NCBI GenBank assembly: GCA_002316315.1
Contig: DCDG01000022.1
Coordinates: 226,412-290,411, forward strand
DNA: 64,000 nucleotides
DNA from: Candidatus Aminicenantes bacterium UBA1061
GTDB taxonomy: Bacteria > Acidobacteriota > Aminicenantia > Aminicenantales > Saccharicenantaceae
Reading direction: 5' to 3'
Shown: piece by piece, positions 25,909 through 34,694 of the stretch
Numbering within the stretch: the stretch's first letter is position 1
Layout of the letters: each line of letters begins with the position of its first letter
Notes under the pieces: generated by a model
Told to the model about the DNA's origin: nothing
The model's database searches: none
Seen by the model: only the letters and a program-made list of their open reading frames with translations
Program-made: the position numbers and the translations under genes

Positions 25909-26235
25909 TTAAAGATGCTGTCTTAAAAATTTTTCAAGTTTCTGTTTGGGAGAAACTCCGGTAAGTGAGTCCACCGGCTGCCCGTTTTTGAATAGAATCA
26001 TGGTCGGAATGCTCACAATTTGGTAGAGGCTGGAAAGATTTGAATTCTCATCGACATTGAGTTTAGCTACCTTTAGCCTTCCCTGATAACTCTCGGCCAG
26101 TTCTTCTATAACCAGGTTGACCGTTTGACAGGGCCCGCACCATGGCGCCCAGAAATCGACCAGCACGGGCAGATTGGACTTCAATACCTCTTGTCCGAAA
26201 TTGCTTTCGTTGAGCTGAACAACTTTAGTGCTCAT
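25909..26235 (-). CDS. trxA: Thioredoxin
   Basis: This 108-residue thioredoxin carries the active-site WAPWCGPC (residues 29-36), the Asp in VDFWAPW, the cis-proline region SIPTMILF and the C-terminal LTGVSPKQKLEKFL. Length and fold match classical bacterial thioredoxin 1, a general disulphide reductant of the cytoplasm. AAGGAG stands 6 bases ahead of the ATG. The start overlaps the end of the glycogen synthase gene by 4 bases, so the two are translationally coupled. No thioredoxin reductase is in the window. Confidence 0.95.
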   Translation of the reverse strand: MSTKVVQLNESNFGQEVLKSNLPVLVDFWAPWCGPCQTVNLVIEELAESYQGRLKVAKLNVDENSNLSSLYQIVSIPTMILFKNGQPVDSLTGVSPKQKLEKFLRQHL

Positions 26236-27698
26236 GCTGATCTCCTTTTTAGCCTGACAGCCTTTTGATAAAGAATTTCATATTGAGGGATAACCTTTGT
26301 CCAGGAATGATTCTCATATAAACAGCGTGTAATAATTTCCTTCCAGATCTCCGGTTGGTCATAAAACAAAAGAGCCTCTCGCACTGCCTTTAGGAAGGCT
26401 GATTCGGAGTAATGTTCGAAAGCAAAACTATGGCCAGAATTATTCCCCGGGGAAAAAAGCTCCATTGATTCCCGCAAACCGCCGACTGCTCTGGCCACCG
26501 GCACAGTTCCATATCTTATAGCTTGCATCAGGGTCAGCCCGCAGGGCTCTTCTATGGAGGGCATTAACAAGATATCAGCCCCAGCTATTACCCGGTGAAA
26601 AAGGGCGGGGCTCATATCAAGCTGAACGCCGAGTTTTCCGCGGTGAATATCCCGAAGCTTCAAAAGGGCCTGTTCATAAATTTCATTACCCTGCCCGGCT
26701 ACCACCAGCTGGCAATCTAAAGCCAGGATGTCGTTTATGGCTTCGATAATCAATTCTATTCCCTTTAATCTGGTCAGGTAACCAACCACCGCTAGCAGAG
26801 GTCTCGATTCATCGGGTTGCAATCCAAATTCTTTAATCAATTGTCTTTTACAGGCTCTTTTACCGGAAAGGTCGCTGGCGGAAAAATTAGCCGGGATCAG
26901 AGGATCGGTGGCCGGATTCCATTCTTCAATGTCCAGACCGTTTCTAAGGCCGTAGAGGGGCTTGTTTTTTTTCGAAAAAAAACTCTTAACATCCTGACGA
27001 TGCTTCAAAACCTCATCCCGATAAGTCAGGCTAACCGTATTGACCACTTCCGAGAAAAGAATACCAGCCTTAAGAAAATTAAATTTACCTCTAAAAGCTA
27101 ACTGATGAGAATTCAGATAATTCCAGCTGAGCCCGGTCAGACTGAGAGATTCAGCCGGGAACTCTCCCTGGTAGGAAAAGTTGTGAATGGTCAGAAGACT
27201 GGCTGCCTTTTTTAAATTGGCCTTTTTTTGATAAATGGCTTTTAGAAAAAGAGGAGCTGCGGCGGCAGCCCAGTTATGGCAGTGAATCACATCCAGTCTC
27301 ATTCTGGAGGAAGCTAGAAATTCGCAGACAGCCCGGCTAAAGAAAATAAATCTTTCATCATTATCGAGATAGTCGCCTTTGGGCGATCCATAGATGTAAT
27401 CACGGTGAAAATATTTTGGCTGGTCAATCAAATAAAGACTGTATTTATCTATTTCAACTTTAAAAACTGTGGTCTGAAGTTTTTTTGATCCGATTGGTAC
27501 CTGAAGATCAGGTTCAAGAGTTCTCTTGGTAAGAGATTCAAGTTCAGGTCGCCGGTAATAGGGCAGAAAAATAGCTACTTGATGACCAGCCCGGGATAAA
27601 TACTTGGCCAGCCCGGCCGTAGCTTCAGCCAGCTCGCCTGAACGAGCGTAAGGAGATAGTTCAGGAGTGAGAAGGGCTATTTTTAGCATTTTTCCCAT
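26232..27698 (-). CDS. glgA: Glycogen synthase (GT5), with altered donor-binding motif
   Basis: GlgA extends alpha-1,4-glucan from ADP-glucose (or UDP-glucose in some bacteria). The 488 residues have the GT-B layout: starch synthase catalytic domain 1-245, with DVIHCHNWAAA near 140 and a second LTIHNFSYQGEFP block, then a glycosyltransferase 1 domain with VVGYLTRLKGIELIIEA and SIEEPCGLTLMQAIRYGT (near 392). The usual N-terminal K-T/V-G-G-L donor motif reads ARSGELAE here (residues 20-27), replacing the lysine by arginine and one glycine by glutamate. The enzyme may use a different donor or have reduced synthase activity. Two in-frame ATG codons (27698 and 27689) are possible starts. No other glg gene is nearby. 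Confidence 0.88.
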   Translation of the reverse strand: MGKMLKIALLTPELSPYARSGELAEATAGLAKYLSRAGHQVAIFLPYYRRPELESLTKRTLEPDLQVPIGSKKLQTTVFKVEIDKYSLYLIDQPKYFHRDYIYGSPKGDYLDNDERFIFFSRAVCEFLASSRMRLDVIHCHNWAAAAAPLFLKAIYQKKANLKKAASLLTIHNFSYQGEFPAESLSLTGLSWNYLNSHQLAFRGKFNFLKAGILFSEVVNTVSLTYRDEVLKHRQDVKSFFSKKNKPLYGLRNGLDIEEWNPATDPLIPANFSASDLSGKRACKRQLIKEFGLQPDESRPLLAVVGYLTRLKGIELIIEAINDILALDCQLVVAGQGNEIYEQALLKLRDIHRGKLGVQLDMSPALFHRVIAGADILLMPSIEEPCGLTLMQAIRYGTVPVARAVGGLRESMELFSPGNNSGHSFAFEHYSESAFLKAVREALLFYDQPEIWKEIITRCLYENHSWTKVIPQYEILYQKAVRLKRRSA

Positions 27699-27777
27699 AG
27701 ATAAAAATAATAGCTGTCTTATACCAAAAAATCAAACTAACAGGGGTAATTAGCTAGACCGAGGCGGGTTGAGATTT

Positions 27778-28635
27778 TTATTCAGCCCAGCCGAGTTTTT
27801 CCTTGACCAGGTTATAGTAGCTGCGCCAGGGAGAGGTCACCAGCTTGAGCTCAAGGGGTGATTTTCTGACCTCAATTGTTTCATTCTTATCAAGGCCGTG
27901 TCCCCTCTGTCCGTCTATGGTGATATAGACTTGTTCTTCCGGGGTTAATAACTTAATCTGGATATTTGAATCGGCGGGAATGAGCAAAGGCCGGAAAGAC
28001 AGGGTATGCGGGCAGATTGGAGTCAGAATAATAGTCTCAACGGCTGGATGAACAATTGGCCCGCCAGCCGAAAGAGAATAAGCTGTGGAACCGGTCGGAC
28101 TGGATAAAATCAAACCATCCCCTTTCAATCTGGTCACTTCCTGTCCGTTAATAAAAATCTGGAGCTCAATCATCCGGGCTAAAGCTCCCTTATTCAAAAC
28201 AATATCATTCAAACAGAGATCAGTCTGATCTTTATAATTAACCTCAAGCAGAGTCCGCCGGCTGATGAAACCGTTCTTATCTTTTAGAAAAGCTTCGAGA
28301 ACTGGCAAGGCTTCATTGAGAGGAATTTCAGTCAAAAAGCCCAACCGACCGAGATTCAGCCCGATAACCGGAACTTCTGCCCGAGCGGCAGCTGCCGCCA
28401 CACTCAGCAGAGTCCCATCTCCTCCCAGAACTATTATCGCCTGGCTTAATCCAGGGAGATCCTGGCGGGGGAAACCGTCGGGCAGGTTCATATTACTGGC
28501 GGCTGCTTCGTCCAGCAAGCACTCAATTCCCTGCTGTTCGAGGTAACTCATGAGCTCCTTGAGAATCTTTTCTATCCCTGGAGCATGAGGTTTTATGGCA
28601 ATTCCTATTCTTTTAATATTTCCCTTAGTCTCCAT
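27778..28635 (-). CDS. nadK: NAD kinase
   Basis: NAD kinase makes NADP+ from NAD+ using ATP or polyphosphate. The 285 residues include the diagnostic GGDGTLLSVAAAA (about 71-83), NLGRLGFLTE (about 93-102), a central LNDIVLNKG, and SPTGSTAYSLSAGGPIVHP (about 178-196). All are conserved, including the catalytic aspartate of GGDG. The gene overlaps the end of tlyA by 11 bases and is last in the long minus-strand train. The tlyA-nadK pairing is common in bacteria. Downstream (27700-27777) no clear terminator hairpin is visible. Confidence 0.95.
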   Translation of the reverse strand: METKGNIKRIGIAIKPHAPGIEKILKELMSYLEQQGIECLLDEAAASNMNLPDGFPRQDLPGLSQAIIVLGGDGTLLSVAAAAARAEVPVIGLNLGRLGFLTEIPLNEALPVLEAFLKDKNGFISRRTLLEVNYKDQTDLCLNDIVLNKGALARMIELQIFINGQEVTRLKGDGLILSSPTGSTAYSLSAGGPIVHPAVETIILTPICPHTLSFRPLLIPADSNIQIKLLTPEEQVYITIDGQRGHGLDKNETIEVRKSPLELKLVTSPWRSYYNLVKEKLGWAE

Positions 28636-29413
28636 TGGCTAATGTCTCCTGGATAATCTTTTCTAAATCAGGCCGGCCAAGTCCCTCAGCGGCTGGTTTT
28701 AACCAGGCCAGAAATTCCCGATTCCCTTTTTGCCCGAGAATTGGACTGGCTAAAAGCTCCTGCACCTTAAAACCAAGAGCCTCTACTCCCTCCAGCACCT
28801 GTTCCAGCACCTGATGATGAGTCTCCTTTTTTCTAATTATACCCTTTTTGCCTACCTGGTTTCGACTCGCTTCAAACTGGGGTTTGATGAGAACAATAAG
28901 ATCTCCTTTTTTAATAATATTTCGTATGGCTGGCAGTATTTTGAGGATGGAGATAAATGAAACATCCATGACTACCAGCTCAGGAATTTCTGGCAGGTCA
29001 GATGGTTCAAGATAGCGAGCATTTTTTTCGATGGCCATGACTCTGGGGTCCCGGGCAAGTTTCCAGTCAAGCTGTTTGATATTAACATCAACAGCATAGA
29101 CTTTCTGTGCTCCTGCTTGAAGTAGGCAGTCAGTAAATCCGCCTGTCGACGAGCCAATATCAAGGGCAGTTACTCCTTTTACCCTTATGGGGAAGACTTG
29201 CAAGGCCCGGGCCAGTTTGGCTCCGGCCCGGCTTACATAGGGAAAAGGCTGCTCAACGGTCAGGCTTGAATCCGGGCTAATCAGAGTGCCTGCTTTGATG
29301 ATAGTCTGGCCATTGACTTTGACCTGACCGGAGATAATTAAAGCCTGAGCTTTCTCCCGGCTTGAGGCCAATCCTTGCCCAACCAACAGGAGGTCAAGTC
29401 TTATTTTCTTCAT
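28625..29413 (-). CDS. tlyA: TlyA-family 2'-O-methyltransferase (S4 plus FtsJ-like)
   Basis: The 262-residue protein has an N-terminal S4 RNA-binding domain (about 1-60: IRLDLLLVGQGLASSREKAQ, then SGQVKVNG). A Rossmann methyltransferase domain follows, with ALDIGSSTGGFTDCLLQAGA (about 84-103), KVYAVDVN and VMDVSFIS. TlyA homologues 2'-O-methylate cytidines of 16S and 23S rRNA, which sensitises some bacteria to capreomycin; family members are sometimes misnamed hemolysin. It sits between dxs (23 bases upstream) and nadK (11-base overlap). A catalytic K-D-K-E set is plausible but was not individually aligned. Confidence 0.9.
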   Translation of the reverse strand: MKKIRLDLLLVGQGLASSREKAQALIISGQVKVNGQTIIKAGTLISPDSSLTVEQPFPYVSRAGAKLARALQVFPIRVKGVTALDIGSSTGGFTDCLLQAGAQKVYAVDVNIKQLDWKLARDPRVMAIEKNARYLEPSDLPEIPELVVMDVSFISILKILPAIRNIIKKGDLIVLIKPQFEASRNQVGKKGIIRKKETHHQVLEQVLEGVEALGFKVQELLASPILGQKGNREFLAWLKPAAEGLGRPDLEKIIQETLANGD

Positions 29414-29436
29414 TTTATCCTGTGACTGGGGTAACC

Positions 29437-31314
29437 TCAGCTGGAATAAAAATTACCTATGTCTTCAACCAGGCTATCTGCATTAAGCCTCAAGATGTTC
29501 CTTATCTCGTCTGGTTTGCCCAGAGGATAAAGAGCTGCTGGCAAGCCAAAACTTTTGAACCTGACCTGATAGAGCCCATGACGATCCAGGAGCTCTCTAA
29601 CAGCACTGCCGAAGCCTCCCTCGAGAATACCTTCTTCAAGAGTGAAAATCACTCCGGCTTTACGAGCCTGGTTAATGATCAGGTCCTCATCCAGAGGACG
29701 GGCAAAACGGGCATTGATGACACCTATTGAAAAGCCTTTTTCTTCCAGCCGATTAGCCACCTCCAGTGCCGTATAAACCAGATGGCCATAAGCAATAATC
29801 AAATCCTTGCCCGTTTTTAATAGTTCTGCCTGACCAACAGGCAGAAAACTGAATTCGCGGTCGATTTTGACACCAAAGCCTTTACCCTTAGGGAATCTTA
29901 TGGCCACTGGGTGCCCGTATTGAAAGGCTGAATAAACCATCTGCCGGAGTTCATTTTCGTCTTTAGGCGCCATCAGGATCATATTGGGCATGTGCCTGAG
30001 GTACGCTATATCATTTATTCCCTGATGGGTTGGTCCATCTTCTCCAACGATTCCTGCCCGGTCAAGAGCAAAAACGACCGGCAGGTCCATTAAACATACC
30101 TCATGAAAAATCTGATCATAAGCCCGCTGGAGAAAAGTAGAATAGATAGCAACCAGCGGTTTGAGGCCCGCTATGGCCAGCCCAGCAGCAAAGTTAACTG
30201 CATGCTGCTCGGCTATACCCACATCAAAAAATCGGTCAGGGTGTTCAACTGCAAATTGATTAAGGCCTGTACCATCAGTCATGGCAGCCGTGATAGCCAT
30301 AATCGAGTCATCATTTCTGGCCAGATCAGATATTGCCTCTCCGAATATCCGTGAATAGGTTGGGCCATTTTCCCGGCAGACCGGCAAGCCAGTGTTAATA
30401 TTGAAAGGTGAAGCACTGTGAAATTTTTCCGGGTCCAGCTGGGCCGGACGATAACCCTTTCCTTTCTGGGTAACGCAGTGTACCAGAACCGGGCCTGGAT
30501 AGTTTCTGGCATTTTCAAAAGCTTCAATCAGGGAATGAAGACTGTGCCCGTGAATGGGACCGACATAACGAATACCAAGTTCTTCAAAGAAGAGGCCAGG
30601 GAAAAAAGTCTTCTTAATCAGGTCTTCGAAAGCCCGGGCAGCCTTGATTAAAGGTCGGCCAATTTTTGGAATTGTCCTCAGGACTGATTTGGCCTGTTCT
30701 TTCATCTTGAGAAATGGCTGACCAGAAACCAGATATGATAAATAGCTGGAAAGAGCCCCGACGCTCGGCGAGATACTCATTTCGTTATAGTTTAAAACAA
30801 TGATCAATTTTTTCCGCAGATGGCCTATTTGATTCAAGGCCTCGTAAGCTACTCCGCCGGTCAGGCTGCCGTCTCCAACCACCGCAATAACGTTATAATC
30901 TTCATTTTTTTTATCTCTGGCCACGGACAAGCCCAGAGCAGCCGAAAGAGCAGTAGAGGCATGACCGGTATTATAAGTATCATACTCGCTTTCTTCCCGG
31001 CTGGGGTAACCGAGCAAGCCTCCCGACTGACGTAGGCGGCCAAAAGCTTCTCGCCGGCCAGTCAGGAGCTTATGTGTGTAGCACTGATGGCCGACATCCC
31101 AGATAATCTTGTCGTGTGGGGAATCAAAGACATAATGAAGAGCAAGGGTGAGTTCGACAGCTCCGAGATTTGAGGCCAGATGCCCGCCATTCCTGGCTAC
31201 GGTATCTATAATTGCGGCTCTGATTTCTGAGGCCAGGTGCTTCAGTTCATCGAGCGACAGCTGTTTTAAATCCTGAGGAGAATTTATCCTGGGCAGGAAT
31301 TTTTCCGGGCTCAT
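29437..31314 (-). CDS. dxs: 1-deoxy-D-xylulose-5-phosphate synthase
   Basis: DXS condenses pyruvate and glyceraldehyde 3-phosphate using thiamine diphosphate, the first step of the MEP isoprenoid pathway. The 625-residue length is standard. Motifs include GGHLASNLGAVELTLALHYV near residue 44, DKIIWDVGHQCYTHKLLTG, the ThDP site VVGDGSLTGGVAYEALN, the FFDVGIAEQHAVNFAAGLA block with the catalytic-loop glutamate, and DRAGIVGEDGPTHQG. The C-terminal transketolase domain is intact. It overlaps ispA by 4 bases, matching the frequent xseB-ispA-dxs arrangement, so farnesyl-type diphosphate production is co-regulated with its precursor supply. Confidence 0.96.
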   Translation of the reverse strand: MSPEKFLPRINSPQDLKQLSLDELKHLASEIRAAIIDTVARNGGHLASNLGAVELTLALHYVFDSPHDKIIWDVGHQCYTHKLLTGRREAFGRLRQSGGLLGYPSREESEYDTYNTGHASTALSAALGLSVARDKKNEDYNVIAVVGDGSLTGGVAYEALNQIGHLRKKLIIVLNYNEMSISPSVGALSSYLSYLVSGQPFLKMKEQAKSVLRTIPKIGRPLIKAARAFEDLIKKTFFPGLFFEELGIRYVGPIHGHSLHSLIEAFENARNYPGPVLVHCVTQKGKGYRPAQLDPEKFHSASPFNINTGLPVCRENGPTYSRIFGEAISDLARNDDSIMAITAAMTDGTGLNQFAVEHPDRFFDVGIAEQHAVNFAAGLAIAGLKPLVAIYSTFLQRAYDQIFHEVCLMDLPVVFALDRAGIVGEDGPTHQGINDIAYLRHMPNMILMAPKDENELRQMVYSAFQYGHPVAIRFPKGKGFGVKIDREFSFLPVGQAELLKTGKDLIIAYGHLVYTALEVANRLEEKGFSIGVINARFARPLDEDLIINQARKAGVIFTLEEGILEGGFGSAVRELLDRHGLYQVRFKSFGLPAALYPLGKPDEIRNILRLNADSLVEDIGNFYSS

Positions 31315-32174
31315 GGTCTTTTCTCTGATCTGAATTTAAGCTGACTGGCAAAATACTCCAGATGGTTGGAATTAAGTTCAGCTTTTCTGAGAGCTTCGAT
31401 GGACTGGCTCAACCAGAGGTTGACCAGCTCTCTGGTCTTCTGGGGGCCGAGGTGCCGGGCCAGATTGGGGCGGAAACTCCCGGCCGGAACCGTATCCTGC
31501 CCGATATCTTCCAGATCATCTTTTAGTTGCCAGGCGAGCCCCAGCTTTGTTCCGTAGTCTTCAAGAGCTTTGACCATAACCGGGCTGGCTCCTGCCAACC
31601 TGGCTCCACTCATAGCCGAAACCGTGATCAATCCGGCTGTTTTTTTCCTGGCCAGCTCCTCATAAGCCTGAATATTTGTTACCCCTGGATCAAGACTCAG
31701 GTCGAGCCACTGGCCGGCAATCATGCCGGCTGGACCGGTAGCCAGGGCGATATCGTGGCAGACTTCTTCTTTTAGCCCCGGGCCACCTGGCGGCCAGGGA
31801 GCGGACAAGAGAATTTCAAAAGCCAAAGACAGCAGACCGTCACCGGCCAGCAGGGCCAGAGCTTCTCCAAATATTTTATGGCAGGTTGGCTGCCCCCGCC
31901 GGATATCGTCATTATCCATAGCCGGCAGATCATCATGGATCAGAGAATAGTTATGAATACATTCAATGGCACAGGCATATGGGAGTAAAATTTCCTCTGT
32001 TAAACCAAAATATTCTCCCGTGGCCAGCAGTAAAAGGGGACGAATTCTTTTGCCGCCGGAGAAAACTGCATAGCGCATGGCGGCAAAAACCATTGAGTCT
32101 TCACCGGATAGAAAGGAAGATAGAGTCTCTTCCAGACGTGCTTTTTTCTTTTGAAGGTAATTACTTGTTTCCAT
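31311..32174 (-). CDS. ispA: Polyprenyl (farnesyl/geranyl) diphosphate synthase
   Basis: The 287-residue trans-prenyltransferase adds isopentenyl diphosphate units to allylic diphosphates. Both aspartate-rich motifs are visible: first HDDLPAMDNDD (about 85-95), with GQPTCHKIFGEALALLAGD after it, and second KDDLEDIGQD (about 218-227). GGKRIRPLLLLATGE near 35 supplies IPP-binding residues. Small residues before the first motif and total length favour a C15 (farnesyl) or C20 product; the chain length cannot be fixed by eye. It lies 33 bases after xseB and overlaps dxs by 4 bases. Confidence 0.92.
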   Translation of the reverse strand: METSNYLQKKKARLEETLSSFLSGEDSMVFAAMRYAVFSGGKRIRPLLLLATGEYFGLTEEILLPYACAIECIHNYSLIHDDLPAMDNDDIRRGQPTCHKIFGEALALLAGDGLLSLAFEILLSAPWPPGGPGLKEEVCHDIALATGPAGMIAGQWLDLSLDPGVTNIQAYEELARKKTAGLITVSAMSGARLAGASPVMVKALEDYGTKLGLAWQLKDDLEDIGQDTVPAGSFRPNLARHLGPQKTRELVNLWLSQSIEALRKAELNSNHLEYFASQLKFRSEKRP

Positions 32175-32207
32175 GATGAGTATCTTTAACTGAAACTTCT
32201 TAACAGT

Positions 32208-32519
32208 TTATTTCTGATTTTCTTCGTCCGCTTCTTCTCCCTCAGATTCTTCTTCCTCTTCCTGACTAAAATCGGTTTCCAGAACATCAACTTCAAATTC
32301 CTGGGTTCTCAGCTCCCCTTTTTCATTTTTAATCAAAATTTCAACTTTTTTCTCCGCTTTGTCCAGTTCTGATCTTAGAAATCTGGCTAACTTTATGCCT
32401 TTTTCAAACAGGGCTAATGATTCATTTAAAGACAGGCCTCCTTTTTCCAGCTTATTAACGATCTGCTCCAGTTCATTCAGAGCTTTTTCAAAATTCATTT
32501 CTCGCCCTTTGCTATTCAT
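32208..32519 (-). CDS. xseB: Exodeoxyribonuclease VII small subunit
   Basis: XseB joins XseA in the single-strand DNA exonuclease ExoVII. I place the start at ATG 32519, which overlaps the xseA stop as ATGA and has AAGGAG upstream; that yields 103 residues. The core (about 8-68) has the family helix-hairpin: NFEKALNELEQIVNKLEKGG then LSLNESLALFEKGIKLA. The 35-residue C-terminal tail is strongly acidic (EEEEESEGEEADEE), longer than in typical XseB of about 70-80 residues and probably disordered. The 4-base overlap predicts coupled translation of the two subunits. Confidence 0.9.
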   Translation of the reverse strand: MNSKGREMNFEKALNELEQIVNKLEKGGLSLNESLALFEKGIKLARFLRSELDKAEKKVEILIKNEKGELRTQEFEVDVLETDFSQEEEEESEGEEADEENQK

Positions 32520-33913
32520 TTTGTCTCCTTGATGAATCTTGATTCTATCTTGAGGCCGGGATTGATGTCTTTTACCTGACAATTAATCTCGCCGCGGTAA
32601 AAAGAAACAATAAGCTCTTCGCCCGGTTCAACCTCAGTTGCTTTTACTACTGGCATGAGACCTCCAGCTTTCCAGCAAATTGTATATCCTTTTTTGAGAA
32701 TGTTCAAAGGAGAAAGGTTAGAAAGGGAAGAGGCCAGTCTTTCCCAACTGGACTCATAATCTTTCATCTTTAGCTCAATTAGATGTTTAAGTTTTTCCGC
32801 CCGGGCTTCAGCGCGTGAGTGGTTTTCGCCGATGCGTCTCTTTTCTTCCAGCATCACTCTTACTGACCTGGCCTTCAGATCATCAACGCGCTGGGCTAAA
32901 GTCATCAGTCTCAGCTGGAGATTACGGTAGATGTATTCCTCAGTCAGAAGATTGACCTGGTTTCTTTTAACTTCCAGCAGATATTTTTCAGCCTGGGCCA
33001 GCCGGTTAACTAATTGGTCAATTTTATTTCTGAACTCTTCTTCTTTGGCTACAACCATTTCGGCTGCGGCTGAGGGAGTTGAAGCTCTGATATCGGCCAC
33101 AAAGTCAGCTATGGTAAAATCAATTTCATGGCCAACAGCTGAAATGACCGGTTTGGTTTTCATGCAATTAAAAATAGCCCGGGCTACTATTTCCTCATTG
33201 AAAGCCCACAGATCTTCGATTGAACCACCGCCCCGGCCAACAATCACCACATCAATATCATCCCTCTGACTGAAATAATTAAGTCCGCTGGCAATCTGTA
33301 CGGCTGCTCCTTCTCCTTGAACCTGAGCAGGGTAGATGATCAGGTGGAGACGGTTAAACCGGCGTTCAAGAATTCGGAAAATATCTCTGATGGCTGCCCC
33401 GGTCGGAGAGGTGACGATGCCTATTTTTTTGGGCAGGAGGGGAAGTTTCTTCTTGTACTTTTCATCAAACAGACCCTCAGCCCTCAGCTTTTCTTTGAGC
33501 TGTTCGAAAGCCAGTTGAAGAGCACCTTTTCCCCGTGGTTCAAGTTTTTCCACCACCAGCTGATACTCGCCGCGCGGTTCATAAACGGTAATTCTCCCCC
33601 CGCAGACAACTTTCATTCCATTTTTCAGCTCAAATTTCGGTAAAAGAGAGTTTTTCTTGTTCTCTGTCTGAATCCTGCTGGCGTTAGATTTAAAGAGAAC
33701 AGCTTTTAGCTGCACATCTTCTTGAGCCTGGTCATCCTTCAGGGTAAAATAATAATGTCCTGATGAGGGCTGCCTTAAATTAGAGATTTCTCCCTCTACC
33801 CAGACAAAGGGAAAAGAGCTTTCGAGGTCAAAACGGATAAGTTTGGTTAGCTCGCTGACCGTATAGACTTTGTCTTGAATGATCAGGCTATCAGTCTTCA
33901 AGGCTATCCTCAA
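32516..33913 (-). CDS. xseA: Exodeoxyribonuclease VII large subunit
   Basis: XseA is the catalytic subunit of ExoVII. The 465-residue protein opens with an OB-fold (VYTVSELTKLIRFDLESSF, WVEGEISNLRQPSSGHYYFTLKD). The nuclease domain follows, with IGIVTSPTGAAIRDIFRIL near 148, DVVIVGRGGGSIEDLWAFN near 219, and KPVISAVGHEIDFTIADFVAD, then a long coiled coil and a C-terminal beta tail. The annotated TTG 33913 has no clear ribosome site; TTG 33901, with GAGG six bases ahead, is an alternative giving 461 residues. Either start lies inside the 3' end of the ymdB gene, so the genes are coupled. Confidence 0.93.
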   Translation of the reverse strand: MRIALKTDSLIIQDKVYTVSELTKLIRFDLESSFPFVWVEGEISNLRQPSSGHYYFTLKDDQAQEDVQLKAVLFKSNASRIQTENKKNSLLPKFELKNGMKVVCGGRITVYEPRGEYQLVVEKLEPRGKGALQLAFEQLKEKLRAEGLFDEKYKKKLPLLPKKIGIVTSPTGAAIRDIFRILERRFNRLHLIIYPAQVQGEGAAVQIASGLNYFSQRDDIDVVIVGRGGGSIEDLWAFNEEIVARAIFNCMKTKPVISAVGHEIDFTIADFVADIRASTPSAAAEMVVAKEEEFRNKIDQLVNRLAQAEKYLLEVKRNQVNLLTEEYIYRNLQLRLMTLAQRVDDLKARSVRVMLEEKRRIGENHSRAEARAEKLKHLIELKMKDYESSWERLASSLSNLSPLNILKKGYTICWKAGGLMPVVKATEVEPGEELIVSFYRGEINCQVKDINPGLKIESRFIKETK

Positions 33914-34694
33914 TCATCATTTCTCTTTTTATACTTAAAGCTTTTCCGCTCTTAGCGTCAATCTCGAGCAGAACGGCTCCCAGAATTAAGCCTTCATTGG
34001 CCGGCTCAAACTTTTGTGGGCGGCCAGTCAGAAAGCGGTTCATGGCCTGCTCAGGCTTCATGCCAATAACTGAATTTAAGCCTCCGGCCATGCCCACGTC
34101 GGAAATATAGGCAGTTCCACCTGGTAGAATTCGCTCGTCGGCCGTCTGGATATGTGTATGAGTGCCGAGTATGGCTGAGACTCGCCCGTCAAGAAACCAG
34201 CCAAGAGCCTGTTTTTCAGAGGTTGCCTCAGCGTGGAAATCAATAATAACTATGGGTGTTTGGGCTAAAATGGTTTCCAGTTCTTTTTCCGCCCGGCGGA
34301 AGGGACAATCCACCGGCTCCATAAATACCCGGCCCTGCAGATTAAGAATCGCTGCTTTTATTCCATCTTCATTCTCAAAAATATGATAACCATGGCCGGG
34401 GTTTCCTTCCGGATAATTGGCTGGCCGGACCAGTCGCGGCTCCTTCTCCAGATAATTGAAGACTTCTTTCTTATCCCAGATGTGATTGCCTGAAGTCAGG
34501 ACATCAACCTGTAATAAAAGTTCCCGGCCAATGTCTTCAGTCAGACCGATGCCCCCAGCCGCATTTTCGCCATTGGCCATGACCAGAGAGGGTTGGGATT
34601 TTTTTCGAAGGTCTGGTAAAAATCGGCTAAGTGCCCGCCGACCCGGGCGCCCAACGATGTCTCCAATAAAAAGAACCCTGAATTTATCTGGCAT
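33891..34694 (-). CDS. ymdB: YmdB-family metallophosphodiesterase
   Basis: The 267-residue protein belongs to the TIGR00282/YmdB family of calcineurin-like phosphoesterases, which hydrolyse 2',3'-cyclic nucleotides and act with RNase Y in Bacillus. Metal-ligand motifs appear in order: [14 protein letters not shown] (about 8-21), [10 protein letters not shown] (about 39-48), [11 protein letters not shown] (about 67-77), [19 protein letters not shown] (about 148-166), and [12 protein letters not shown] (about 174-185). All look intact. It overlaps rny by 11 bases, the same rny-ymdB pairing found in Firmicutes, supporting a shared job in RNA decay or signalling. Confidence 0.93.
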   Translation of the reverse strand: MPDKFRVLFIGDIVGRPGRRALSRFLPDLRKKSQPSLVMANGENAAGGIGLTEDIGRELLLQVDVLTSGNHIWDKKEVFNYLEKEPRLVRPANYPEGNPGHGYHIFENEDGIKAAILNLQGRVFMEPVDCPFRRAEKELETILAQTPIVIIDFHAEATSEKQALGWFLDGRVSAILGTHTHIQTADERILPGGTAYISDVGMAGGLNSVIGMKPEQAMNRFLTGRPQKFEPANEGLILGAVLLEIDAKSGKALSIKREMMIEDSLED

